A stretch of DNA of 19,728 bases, taken from the NCBI GenBank assembly GCA_002409975.1, contig DHOO01000102.1, positions 1 to 19,728 on the forward strand, given 5' to 3'. The notes under the pieces are model-generated. The model did not search any database. It was not told the DNA's origin and worked only from the letters and a program-made list of their open reading frames with translations. Shown here piece by piece: positions 14,281-19,728 of the stretch. Source of the stretch: Firmicutes bacterium UBA5388. Its GTDB lineage: Bacteria > Bacillota > UBA4882 > UBA10575. A program made the position numbers and the translations under genes. Within the stretch, counting starts at the first letter, position 1, and every line of letters begins with the position of its first letter.

Positions 14281-14729
14281 ATGGATAAAAGTCTATCACA
14301 CACAAAATGGATGTGTAAATACCATATTATCTAGATTCCCAAATATAGAAGGAAAATTATATATGTGAAGTATCGAAAAGAGATTGGAAGAATAATAAGA
14401 CAACTTTGTGAGTATAAAGGCGTTGAAATAATAGAAGCAAATGCTTGTTCAGATCATATTCACATGTGTGTTAGTATCCCACCTAAATATAGTGTAGCAA
14501 GTATTATGGGATACTTAAAAGGGAAAAGTGCTCTCATGATATTTGATAGATTCGCAAATTTAAAATATAAGTTTGGGAATAGACACTTCTGGGCTAAGGG
14601 ATATTTGTCAGCACAGTTGGATTGAATGAAGCAACGATAAGGAAATACATAAGAGAACAAGAAAACGCTGACAAAATAATTGATAAAGTAAGTGTAAAAG
14701 AACTTGAGGACCCCTTCAGGGGTAGCTAG
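14281..14729 (+). pseudogene. tnpA: IS200-type Y1 transposase, broken
   Basis: The translation matches IS200 transposases almost throughout: SHTKWMCKYHII, IPKYRRKIIY, SDHIHMCVSIPPKYSVASIM (the HUH metal motif is HIH), YLKGKSALMIFDR, KFGNRHFWAKGY, then LNEATIRKYIREQE. It is inactivated by an in-frame TAG at 14332-14334 (codon 18) and by a one-base loss near 14604, which shifts the frame just at the segment that should carry the catalytic tyrosine. Restoring one base gives a continuous reading to the TAG at 14727. A start at GTG 14365 or an intact downstream product would lack both the beginning and the end of the active domain. With no second copy seen here, movement would depend on a transposase supplied from elsewhere. 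Confidence 0.9.
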
Positions 14730-14893
14730 AGCGACAATTGCATAAGCTTGAATCGTAGTGTTAGCACTTTTAGGTGCTGCAGGTACCATGCCCTTATAGG
14801 GCGAAATCATGCCGCCCGTTTTACGGGCGGTCATGACTAGCAAATTATGTTATTGCCTTACGTGAAAAATTAAAGATGAAAGGTGAATTATTG

Positions 14894-15679
14894 ATGGAGT
14901 CTAGCAAAGAAAAGGCAAAATTGCTTTTTCGACTTGAAGAAATCAGCCAATCTGTACAGATGACCGGAAAAGCCAGGGCGCTAATCGCTTTTGGTTCAAT
15001 CGCGGAGGTAGAGCGCATCGATGCCTACTCGGACTTGGATTTTTTGGTGATAGCCAAAAAAGGGCATAAATTAGAGCTTATTGAGAATATTGAGTGGTTA
15101 ACTTCTCTGGCGCCAGTAGGTTATTATTATTTGTTTACCAAAGATGGGTATAAACTTTTTTATGAAGACGGTATCTTTTGCGATTTTGGAATTATCGAGG
15201 ACGATGAGGTGAAACAGATTCCTCATACCAAAGGCCGCCTTATCTGGGGTGAAGAAGATTTTGATGACAGTTTGTGTTGGCCTACCCATCAAGGCAATCA
15301 TGAGGAAAATGATATAAATCGGGCAGTAGGAGAAGCATTAACCAGTCTTTATGTAGGGCTATGCCGATTTGCCCGGGGTGAAAAGCTATCTGCTACTAGA
15401 CATATTCAAAATCTGGCAATCGATCATTTATTAGCTTGCTCCCATTTGTTAAGCGAAGAAATTATTTATTTCAAAGATGCTTTTGAAAATGACAGACGAT
15501 ATGAGACACGTTATCCTAAGTTAGCTCTTTTTTTACCAAAGATGATCCAAGGATATGAAAGATGTCCCGAATCCGCGCTCGCCATTTTAGAATTTATAGA
15601 AAAATATTTTATAATTAATCCTTTTATGAAAGGATTAATTGCGAATTTGGCTAATGAATTACTTCAAAAGCGAAAATGA
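14894..15679 (+). CDS. nucleotidyltransferase-domain protein
   Basis: A 261-residue protein. The N-terminal domain has the polymerase-beta-like signature GS (34-35) followed by D47-x-D49 in AFGSIAEVERIDAYSDLDFLV, with a likely third acidic residue in FCDFGII. Residues from about 135 on are helical (EALTSLYVGLCRFARGEKLSA), resembling the C-terminal domain of lincosamide and aminoglycoside nucleotidyltransferases. The family transfers a nucleotide to a small molecule or protein. Antibiotic modification is one option, but nothing here fixes the substrate. ATG 14894 is preferred because AAAGGTGA (14879-14886) is 7 bases upstream; ATG 14876 has no site. It stands alone just after the IS200 remnant, with a MITE after it. 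Confidence 0.8.
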   Translation: MESSKEKAKLLFRLEEISQSVQMTGKARALIAFGSIAEVERIDAYSDLDFLVIAKKGHKLELIENIEWLTSLAPVGYYYLFTKDGYKLFYEDGIFCDFGIIEDDEVKQIPHTKGRLIWGEEDFDDSLCWPTHQGNHEENDINRAVGEALTSLYVGLCRFARGEKLSATRHIQNLAIDHLLACSHLLSEEIIYFKDAFENDRRYETRYPKLALFLPKMIQGYERCPESALAILEFIEKYFIINPFMKGLIANLANELLQKRK

Positions 15680-15702
15680 TGACCGTCTTTAAGTACATTT
15701 AA

Positions 15703-15960
15703 TGAATTGCATAATTGAATTATTAAAGATTAAACCACAATTTATTGATATTCCCACTGGAAATCGTCTAACCTCTATTTACTAAATGTATTATATCTAT
15801 TTGGATAATTTCCTTTGATATAAGTTAAACACTATATGGTCGTTTATACCGGCAACCTTTAGTATCACGAAGTGATTTAATGAAAGCCGGATGACTCGAA
15901 ACTCTCAGAGGCATTTCCCATATTGGTTGAATATAAGTTTAAGGTAATTATGCAATTCCC
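15703..15960. repeat. MITE-like intergenic element, copy C, with an R unit inside
   Basis: The left end TGAATTGCATAATT (15703-15716) and right end AATTATGCAATTCC (15946-15959) are inverted repeats at 13 of 14 positions. The interior shares AATTATTAAAG, TTAAACCACAAT and TTGATAT with copy D and CCCACTGG...CGTCTAA with copy B. The right half contains an R unit and the tail CATTTCCCATATTGGTTGAATA, also seen in copy A. It fills most of the space between the nucleotidyltransferase and rsgA. Confidence 0.75.
15847..15900. repeat. R-type palindromic unit R6, embedded in MITE copy C
   Basis: CCGGC (15849-15853) and GCCGG (15886-15890) enclose a perfect ATCAC-GAA-GTGAT hairpin. The flank GACTCGAAACTCTCAGAGGC corresponds to the GAGTCGACAAGCC...GAGGC tail of other units. 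The outermost stem (GTTGCTCAC) has been lost. Confidence 0.6.
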
Positions 15961-15993
15961 TTACATTATCAAATTTAGAAAGGACAGATATTT

Positions 15994-16050
15994 ATGACTA
16001 AAACATATAAAGTGGAGGTTGCCGTAAAAGGGGAGGTGTATGTAGACTAA
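15994..16050 (+). CDS. possible 18-residue leader peptide before rsgA
   Basis: ATG 15994 follows AAAGGACAG (15979-15987) and encodes MTKTYKVEVAVKGEVYVD before TAA. Its second half forms the left arm and loop of the hairpin at 16027-16071. It could be a real short peptide, the stub of a lost gene, or chance. No family is recognised. Confidence 0.25.
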   Translation: MTKTYKVEVAVKGEVYVD

Positions 16051-16071
16051 ATTATTTTTAGCCTCCCCTTT
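16027..16071 (+). promoter_or_regulatory. 10-bp leader hairpin upstream of rsgA
   Basis: AAAGGGGAGG (16027-16036) pairs perfectly with CCTCCCCTTT (16062-16071) across a 25-base loop. No T tract follows, so it is not a standard terminator. The left arm is itself a strong Shine-Dalgarno-like sequence. It ends 20 bases before the rsgA ribosome binding site. Confidence 0.5.
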
Positions 16072-16109
16072 ACTATCTACTATCAAAATACGGGAGGATG
16101 AATTTAATA

Positions 16110-17192
16110 ATGAATAAAATTGATCTATATGATATAGGTTTATCTGAGCGGTTTATCCGGGAAGCTACGATGTACGGAGATAATCTCTATTTGGGGAGAG
16201 TCTCGGCCCAGCATAAGGATATTTACAAAGTTATTACTGAAAAAGGGGAGATACCAGCTGAGGTTTCAGGAAAACTAAGTTATTCGGCATCTTCTACGGT
16301 AGATTATCCAGCTGTTGGTGATTGGGTAATGGTTGATCGGGTAGATAGTAAAAGCGGTAATGCCATCATTCATCACCTTCTTACCCGGAAAAGTTGTTTG
16401 GAACGAAAGGTGGCGGGGGCGGAATATACAAGTCAAATTATTGCTGCAAATATTGATACGGTATTTATCTGTATGTCGCTTAATAATGACTACAATTTAC
16501 GGCGAATTGAGCGGTATCTCTCAATCGTTTGGGAGAGTATGGCAATGCCGGTCATTGCACTGACCAAGACCGATTTATGTAATGATTTAAGTATAAGACT
16601 TAGAGAGATAAAATCTGTTGCCTTAGGGGTGGAGGTTGTTGTAACCTCAAGTATGAGCAGTGATGGTTACACTGACCTACTAAAGTATTTGCGTAAAGGA
16701 AAAACAAGTGCTTTTATTGGATCATCAGGTGTGGGCAAGTCGACTCTGATCAATAGACTTATGGGTAAGGACGTTCTAAGCACAAAGGAGATCAGAGCCG
16801 CTGATGACAAAGGCAGGCATACCACTACTTATCGGCAACTCCTTGTTTTGCCGGGTGGCGGAGTAGTTCTAGATACTCCGGGCATGAGAGAACTTCAGCT
16901 AGCTAGCGCAGATTTATCGAAATCTTTTGCTGATATTCAGGAGCTTGCTGAAAAATGCTATTTCCGGGATTGCCATCATGAATCCGAGCCAAAGTGTGCT
17001 GTTAAGAAAGCTATTGAAGATGGAATTCTACCTCCTAAGCGCTTTGAAAACTACAAAAAACTTCAACAAGAGATGAAATGTGCAGAGCGTAAAAACACAA
17101 TGACAGCCGCACAGGCGGAGAAGCTCAAAACAATAGAGATGATGGGTTCCCTTAACGAGCAAAAAAAGGTGAGTAAAAAGAAGAAAAGATAA
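16110..17192 (+). CDS. rsgA: ribosome small subunit-dependent GTPase A
   Basis: A 360-residue circularly permuted GTPase that helps the 30S subunit mature. An N-terminal OB-fold (about 27-100) is followed by the G motifs in permuted order: G4 TKTD (152-155), G5 near VTSS, G1 GSSGVGKS (204-211), G2 around HTTT (237-240) and G3 DTPG (255-258). The zinc knuckle is C283-x4-C288-x-H290-x5-C296. A Lys-rich tail (KKKKR) ends the protein. ATG 16110 is chosen: GGGAGG (16092-16097) abuts the in-frame ATG at 16098, too close to use, and leaves a 12-base gap to 16110. The usual prkC/rpe neighbours are absent, and MITE copies C and D flank the gene, so this may be a second, mobile-DNA-associated copy. Confidence 0.93.
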   Translation: MNKIDLYDIGLSERFIREATMYGDNLYLGRVSAQHKDIYKVITEKGEIPAEVSGKLSYSASSTVDYPAVGDWVMVDRVDSKSGNAIIHHLLTRKSCLERKVAGAEYTSQIIAANIDTVFICMSLNNDYNLRRIERYLSIVWESMAMPVIALTKTDLCNDLSIRLREIKSVALGVEVVVTSSMSSDGYTDLLKYLRKGKTSAFIGSSGVGKSTLINRLMGKDVLSTKEIRAADDKGRHTTTYRQLLVLPGGGVVLDTPGMRELQLASADLSKSFADIQELAEKCYFRDCHHESEPKCAVKKAIEDGILPPKRFENYKKLQQEMKCAERKNTMTAAQAEKLKTIEMMGSLNEQKKVSKKKKR

Positions 17193-17210
17193 TATTCCTT
17201 TACGAATATT
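17191..17210 (+). terminator. short hairpin overlapping the rsgA stop
   Basis: AATATTC (17191-17197) and GAATATT (17204-17210) pair over 7 bp with a 6-base loop directly at the stop codon. It is AT-rich with no T tract, so it is a weak terminator at best. Confidence 0.3.
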
Positions 17211-17212
17211 AA

Positions 17213-17319
17213 GGAATTGCATAATTCAATTATTAAAGCTTAACCACAATAAATTGATATCTTTAGATAAACACTAAATATTGCGGTCGAATTTACGCTA
17301 AGGTAATTATGCAATTCCC
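17213..17319. repeat. MITE-like intergenic element, copy D (shortest form)
   Basis: It has perfect 14-bp terminal inverted repeats GGAATTGCATAATT (17213-17226) and AATTATGCAATTCC (17305-17318). The internal pair TTAACCACAAT and ATTGCGGTCGAA is also inverted. At 107 bases it seems to be the core element without the insertions seen in A and C. Confidence 0.8.
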
Positions 17320-17321
17320 TC

Positions 17322-17367
17322 ATATGATTATTCCGTTATTTTACTAAAAGTCGTAGAATAATCATAT
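17322..17367. terminator. 12-bp AT-rich hairpin followed by a T run
   Basis: ATATGATTATTC (17322-17333) and GAATAATCATAT (17356-17367) pair perfectly around a 22-base loop, followed by TTTTATAATAATA. It could end rsgA transcription. The right arm recurs near 4721-4731. From here to the integrase promoter at 17545 nothing else is supported. Confidence 0.45.
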
Positions 17368-17544
17368 TTTTATAATAATATATAGAAAAAGCTCCTTGCA
17401 TATGGTAATATTTAGATATAAAGTGTTTAATATAATGCCTATCTGGAGCTGAAGAGGACAGCTGGAGTATTTGCTAAATTGCTTTACAAAATACCTTTCC
17501 TTTAACTCAAGTAGTAGCAAAAAAGATTTAATTAAAGGTAAATA

Positions 17545-17573
17545 TTGACAAAGAACAGATGTTCGGCTACAAT
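17545..17573 (+). promoter_or_regulatory. consensus promoter of the tyrosine recombinase gene
   Basis: A perfect TTGACA (17545-17550), an exact 17-base spacer and TACAAT (17568-17573) make the best promoter in the window. A LexA box fills the spacer. The leader to the start codon is about 107 bases. Confidence 0.8.
17553..17564. promoter_or_regulatory. LexA (SOS) box in the recombinase promoter
   Basis: GAACAGATGTTC matches the Gram-positive LexA/DinR operator GAAC-N4-GTTC exactly, and the next base G extends the match to the CGAAC-N4-GTTCG consensus on one side. It sits between -35 and -10, where bound LexA would block RNA polymerase. Confidence 0.75.
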
Positions 17574-17687
17574 TAAAGAACCAGACCTGAGGAAATACTT
17601 TGTTGTAATCAACTATCCTTTAATCACCAATCTGTCATAGTAATGCCTGTTTTATCTGGAATACTTTTTTTAGCGGAGGAAATGACA

Positions 17688-18794
17688 ATGGTGATTATAT
17701 TAAATCAGGGTAATGGAGAACGGCTGAATGTTCTCTTTAAGGACTGTTCTTTTGAGGAAATTCGTAAGCTAAAGAGTATTAAAGGCCATTATTGGAATGT
17801 AGAGGAAAAGTGTTGGACAATTCCTTGTACGAAAATGGCAATTCGTAGTTTATTTGATTTATATGAAGAGAAAATCCAGATTGATCAGTTAGTTATAGGA
17901 GTAGTTGCTGCTACATTTAAAAACTGTTCTGTTCCTTTTGAGAAAGAACTTCTGGAATCTTTAGATATGGAGCTTAAACTTAAAGGCTACAGTCAAAAAA
18001 CAAGGAAAGCCTATTTGCGACATGTCCAACATTTTTTTCGAATATTTAGGCATGATCCCAAAACCTTAGGTATAATTGAAGTTAAAACTTATATAGGAGC
18101 ACTAGTGGATGGGAATAAGATTTCATCTTCATATATCAACCAAGTAATTAGTGCCTTGAAATTTATGTTTCGATATGTATTACTGAGATCGGATGAACTG
18201 GATAACCTACCTCGGCCAAAGAAAAAGAAGAGCCTGCCGGTTGTCCTCTCTGAACAGGAAGTTTATAGGATTCTCAAGGCGTTAGATAACCTTAAACATC
18301 GAACACTTTTGTTTTTAATTTACTCTTCAGGCCTTAGAGTTAGTGAGGTAGTTCGATTAAAACTAAAGGATATAGATAAAGAAAGAAGACTAATTCACAT
18401 CCGTGAAGCGAAAGGTAGAAAAGATCGTTTTACAATTCTTTCTCAAGTTTCGTTAAGTATTTTGCAGGATTATCTCAAACAATATCATCACGATGATTGG
18501 TTGTTCCCTGGAGCTGTTAAAGATAAACATTTAAGTGAACGTTCTGTACAGATAATTTTTGAAAAGGCCTGTTTAAAAGCAAGAATCAAGAAAAACGTTT
18601 CTGTCCATTCATTACGACATTCTTTTGCCACTCACCTTTTGGAAGGGGGGACAGACCTGAGATATATCCAGGCTCTTCTAGGTCACTCCCGACCAGAAAC
18701 AACCCAAATTTATACTCATGTTAGTACTAAAAGCTTAGGCCGTATTCAAAGTCCATTAGACCGTCTAATGGGAAATAATGAAACTTTGATGTAA
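17688..18794 (+). CDS. tyrosine recombinase related to integron integrases, SOS-controlled
   Basis: A 368-residue site-specific recombinase. Residues 1-70 form an unusual leader domain with a W36-x6-W43-x-I-P pattern. A SAM-like core-binding domain follows (about 84-175) and then the catalytic domain with Arg217 (GLRVSE), Lys242 or Lys245 (AKGRKDR), His307 and Arg310 (HSLRHSF), His333 (LLGH) and Tyr342 (IYTH), a complete active set. LPVVLSEQEVYRIL and the ending RIQSPLDRL resemble IntI and related Xer-like integrases. The extra segment that marks true IntI proteins is absent: only YLKQYHHDDWLFPG stands there. ATG 17688 has GGAGGA (17675-17680) 7 bases upstream. Induction by DNA damage is inferred from the LexA box. 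A long palindrome begins at the base after its stop. Confidence 0.9.
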   Translation: MVIILNQGNGERLNVLFKDCSFEEIRKLKSIKGHYWNVEEKCWTIPCTKMAIRSLFDLYEEKIQIDQLVIGVVAATFKNCSVPFEKELLESLDMELKLKGYSQKTRKAYLRHVQHFFRIFRHDPKTLGIIEVKTYIGALVDGNKISSSYINQVISALKFMFRYVLLRSDELDNLPRPKKKKSLPVVLSEQEVYRILKALDNLKHRTLLFLIYSSGLRVSEVVRLKLKDIDKERRLIHIREAKGRKDRFTILSQVSLSILQDYLKQYHHDDWLFPGAVKDKHLSERSVQIIFEKACLKARIKKNVSVHSLRHSFATHLLEGGTDLRYIQALLGHSRPETTQIYTHVSTKSLGRIQSPLDRLMGNNETLM

Positions 18795-18908
18795 AATGGT
18801 AATCCAGGTTTAGGAATAACCCTCATATCCGTAATAGTTCGTATACAACAATAAAAAAACGTCATATGAGAACTAAAAGATTCGGGTATGAGAGAGTTAT
18901 GTACCATT
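18795..18908. repeat. 114-base imperfect palindrome directly after the recombinase
   Basis: From outside in, the arms pair AATGGTA with TACCATT (7 bp), then ATAAC with GTTAT, CTCATATCCG with CGGGTATGAG (10 bp, one G-U), and TAGTTC with GAACTA plus ATA/TAT. There is a one-sided 13-14 base bulge in the left arm and a central loop of about 20 bases. Bulged, single-strand-foldable palindromes next to an IntI-like enzyme recall attC-type sites, but the R/L core boxes (GTTRRRY, RYYYAAC) are not evident. Confidence 0.5.
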
Positions 18909-18962
18909 GCTACCTTTCAAGAAAAAAAGTATTTCATTATTTTGTCTGGGGGAGAAATCTTT

Positions 18963-19592
18963 ATGTTTAAATATTTTATCTGGGATTATGACGGGACGTT
19001 ATTTGATACATATCCTGCTATTACTTCTACTTATCAAGAAGTACTTAAAAAGGAATATTGTGTCGACAGTGATTTTAAGGAAATTTTATGTTGGGCAAGT
19101 GTTTCTTTGAATTATTGCAGCGAGAGTATAGCTAATAAGTTTGGGATAAATCTTAATGAATTTAGAATGAAGTTTGGCAAGTTATATAGTGAAAATCCAG
19201 TTAAAGAAGAACCGCCTTTTGCTGGAGCAAAAGAAATATGCGAATTAATAAAATCCGTTGGCGGTAAGAACTATATTATTACACACCGCGATGAAAAATC
19301 TTTATTGAAATTATTAGGAAAATACAACATGAAAGTCTTATTTGAAGATTTGATAACGAGGGATTACAAGTTTCCTAAAAAACCAGATCCTCAGGCATTT
19401 CTGTATTTAATTAAAAAGTATCACTTGAATCCCATTCAAACTCTAGGAATTGGTGATAGAGAAATTGATATAAAAGCATCTAAATTAGCTGGAATAACTT
19501 CCTGTTATATTAACTATGAGGGAATAAAAAATGAAATTGCTGATTTTAATATAAAAGAATCGCTAGGATTAAGAGAATTGATTGGTATTTGA
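18963..19592 (+). CDS. HAD-superfamily phosphatase (subfamily IA)
   Basis: A 209-residue hydrolase. Motif I is DYDGTLFD (residues 8-15, nucleophile Asp8 and acid/base Asp10). A helical cap follows (about 18-85), then motif II Thr in YIITHRD, motif III Lys within KFPKKPDPQAF, and motif IV in LGIGDREIDIKAS. This is the pattern of phosphoglycolate-phosphatase-like enzymes; the substrate cannot be named. ATG 18963 is set by GGGGGAG (18948-18954) 8 bases upstream. The in-frame ATG at 18888 lies in the palindrome and lacks a site. It is AT-rich like the recombinase and could be cargo placed next to it, though this is inference. Confidence 0.88.
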   Translation: MFKYFIWDYDGTLFDTYPAITSTYQEVLKKEYCVDSDFKEILCWASVSLNYCSESIANKFGINLNEFRMKFGKLYSENPVKEEPPFAGAKEICELIKSVGGKNYIITHRDEKSLLKLLGKYNMKVLFEDLITRDYKFPKKPDPQAFLYLIKKYHLNPIQTLGIGDREIDIKASKLAGITSCYINYEGIKNEIADFNIKESLGLRELIGI

Positions 19593-19636
19593 CAAAGTGA
19601 GGTAGCAACGGCACATAACACGGCATTGCCGCTTTG

Positions 19637-19696
19637 GGCCGCAGAGGGCATTTCATGGAGAAAATTAGGCGGGTGTGTCATGAAGTGTTCGCGGCC
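19637..19696. other. bulged hairpin in the GC-rich right edge
   Basis: GGCCGC (19637-19642) pairs with GCGGCC (19691-19696), and CATTTCATG (19649-19657) pairs with CATGAAGTG (19679-19687) with one G-U, leaving internal bulges and a 21-base loop. The sequence from 19600 to the end is clearly richer in GC than the HAD gene, holds no supported gene and also contains CGGCATTGCCG and CCGAGTCGG palindromes. Its nature is unknown. Confidence 0.4.
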
Positions 19697-19728
19697 ACAT
19701 CGATTCGCCAACCGAGTCGGCGGGTGGG

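Larger units (their letters stand above)
14156..14838 (+). mobile_element. IS200/IS605-family element, inactive
   Basis: It contains one Y1-type tnpA remnant flanked by subterminal hairpins. The left hairpin is CACCCGC-TAT-GCGGGTG (14163-14179). The right is a 13-bp stem with one bulged T, TCATGCCGCCCGT with ACGGGCGGTCATGA (14807-14836). There are no terminal inverted repeats or target duplication, as expected for this single-strand-transposing family. Exact ends are uncertain by several bases. Smaller hairpins lie inside the right part (CCCCTTCAGGGG at 14711-14722, GCCCT-TATA-GGGC near 14790). Confidence 0.8.

Noticed and set aside
14460..14843. 127-residue minus-strand frame across the IS200 element
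   Set aside because: It is antisense to the clear tnpA remnant and has no independent coding signs.
18795..19696. Full integron with attC cassette array
   Set aside because: The GTTRRRY and RYYYAAC boxes are not found, there is only one possible cassette gene, and the integrase lacks the IntI insert. Kept only as a related possibility.

Overview
The window looks like chromosomal DNA of a low-to-moderate-GC member of the Bacillota (Firmicutes), probably a spore-forming clostridial or limnochordial lineage. The evidence is a YlmC/YmxH-type sporulation protein, strong GGAGG ribosome binding sites with some GTG and TTG starts, a SatD-family protein, and a LexA box of the Gram-positive type (GAAC-N4-GTTC). 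The sugar-binding protein has a signal peptide but no lipobox cysteine, which would fit a diderm Firmicute. That last point is inference.

Layout. 1-2110: tRNA-His with its own promoter and terminator, then a tight run of a GDT1-type cation transporter half-unit, a NusG-domain-II membrane protein and a SAM methyltransferase, then a YlmC/YmxH PRC-barrel gene with its own promoter and terminator. 2110-2540: gene-free and packed with palindromic repeats. 2541-3352: a 44-residue small gene coupled by an ATGA overlap to a PHP-domain phosphoesterase. 3353-4330: repeats and hairpins, then a convergent SatD-family gene. 4331-4933: 600 bases without a gene, holding a MITE-like element and several hairpins. 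4934-6103: an AT-rich class III aminotransferase with a four-cysteine insert.

6166-14126 is an alpha-glucoside utilisation locus: a decayed ROK repressor gene, GH15 glucoamylase-like enzyme, two ABC sugar permeases, the sugar-binding protein and a large GH31 alpha-glycosidase. No ABC ATPase is present, so a shared MsmX/MalK-type ATPase elsewhere must be assumed. Oligosaccharides imported by the transporter would be cut inside the cell by the two hydrolases, neither of which has a signal peptide. Two matching inverted repeats, one at the ROK promoter and one just upstream of GH15, look like the old repressor's operators, now without a functional regulator encoded next to them.

14156-14838 is a dead IS200-like element. 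It is followed by a nucleotidyltransferase, an rsgA GTPase gene flanked by two copies of the MITE, a tyrosine recombinase related to integron integrases whose promoter carries a LexA box between -35 and -10, a 114-base imperfect palindrome directly after the recombinase, and a HAD phosphatase.

The most striking unexplained structure is in the intergenic DNA. One family consists of four MITE-like elements with 12-14 bp terminal inverted repeats (A-D). A second consists of at least six roughly 65-base two-stem palindromic units (R1-R6) whose stems change by compensating substitutions. One R unit lies inside MITE C, and part of another appears in MITE A.
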